Notes under the pieces: generated by a model
The model's input: only the letters and a program-made list of their open reading frames with translations
Told to the model about the DNA's origin: nothing
The model's database searches: none
Part shown: one piece after another, positions 63,421 through 64,000 of the stretch
Position numbering within the stretch: position 1 is the first letter of the stretch
Layout: each line of letters starts with the position of its first letter
NCBI GenBank assembly: GCA_007844125.1
Contig: CM017558.1
Location: 48,950,772-49,014,771 of the forward strand
Direction of reading: 5' to 3'
Origin: Sinonovacula constricta
Lineage: Eukaryota > Mollusca > Bivalvia > Cardiida > Solecurtidae
Length of the DNA stretch: 64,000 nt
Position numbers and translations under genes: made by a program

Positions 63421-64000
63421 TTGCTTTAATAATTAGGAACCTGATTTATATGTTATATGCTAATATGTCTTTCCTTTCCTTTATATAATTTAAATTTGAT
63501 TAAAATGCCGATCATGTGGCATTATTAAGTTAGGCCAAGTTCGTAAGTACATCATGCTCACCCATATAGTTATCCGGAATAAAGTGCCGTCCGAAATTAC
63601 AGTACCTTTAAATAATCGTATTTTTGTCATCCCAGAGAATTGATCACGGAAAACAAAACCATCATTAACTTATATTTATCTTTTCTATTAATTGCGAAAA
63701 GAGTTGTTCGCGTGAGCTACAAAATACTCACCCAATGTGAAATATAGAACACGGAGACCGCCATAATTTTAGTTTGACCCTATCACAAAGTGACCAGGGG
63801 AGGGAACTCCAGACTATAGGACCCTTTTCAGTTACACCTCCGAGAGAACGTGCACACGAGTGACTGGCATTGCATAGATAGAGACTTGCAGAAAACATAC
63901 ACAAACTTACTGTATGTATTAGGAGACGTTTTATTAGAGGTTTTCAAAGTAGACGTTTGCAAAATGCCCTTTTTGTTTCGGTATGTTGAGAACGGCCCTA
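63421..64000. other. Window end, possible first exon of a minus-strand gene
   Basis: On the minus strand an ATG in good context (AAATTATGGCGG) at 63764 is followed by 11 codons (MAVSVFYISHW) and a strong GTGAGT donor at 63731, phase 0. This could be a first exon, perhaps of the lectin-like gene, but nothing links them directly. Confidence 0.25.

Overview
The window looks like animal nuclear DNA, most likely from a mollusc, possibly a bivalve. It is AT-rich, has GT-AG introns in known phases, and carries tRNA-like SINE fragments, MITE-like elements, several minisatellites and triplet arrays. A lectin-like membrane gene has a juxtamembrane segment of a kind I associate with molluscan surface proteins. 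The organism call is an inference. No bacterial operons, rRNA, canonical tRNA genes or CRISPR arrays were seen.

Layout. 1-5460 is a 42-bp minisatellite of about 130 units. From 6221 to 47273 lies a large tandem segmental array: cassettes M1 (6221-11956), M2 (12346-18876), M3 (24345-30228) and M4 (35689-41858). M2, M3 and M4 are each followed by a spacer of about 5.4 kb (S1, S2, S3), giving an 11.3-kb repeat period; M1 has no spacer. Each cassette carries two minus-strand genes of one family, each with two exons. Gene 1 encodes a protein of about 363 residues with an N-terminal DNRRLW domain, a long Ser/Thr-rich linker and one C-terminal membrane helix. Gene 2 encodes about 102 residues and is essentially the domain alone. 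The two genes share a phase-2 intron at the equivalent codon, so they are ancient paralogues. The domain pattern suggests a ParB/sulfiredoxin-like fold (inference).

The apparent 570-590-residue poly-serine proteins in these cassettes are intron read-through. The poly-Ser part is an AGT triplet array inside the intron, flanked by a good donor and acceptor. In three of four copies the intron is stop-free and divisible by three, so intron retention would insert 207-227 mostly Ser residues. Gene 2 of M1 has lost its acceptor and is a pseudogene. Gene 1 of M4 has an altered membrane anchor, and a second copy of the ancestral 3' end lies just downstream.

From 47274 to 64000 the DNA is not part of the array. 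It holds SINE-like and MITE-like elements, a decayed exon 1 of the array family (about 52.6 kb), a 20-bp minisatellite (53.9-54.8 kb), weak exon candidates near 50.8 kb, and a minus-strand gene spanning 55865-61599. Its four recognised exons join in phase and encode the C-terminal half of a C-type-lectin-like domain, a Cys-bearing ectodomain, one membrane helix and an Asn/Thr/Ala-rich tail. Its 5' exons were not securely found.
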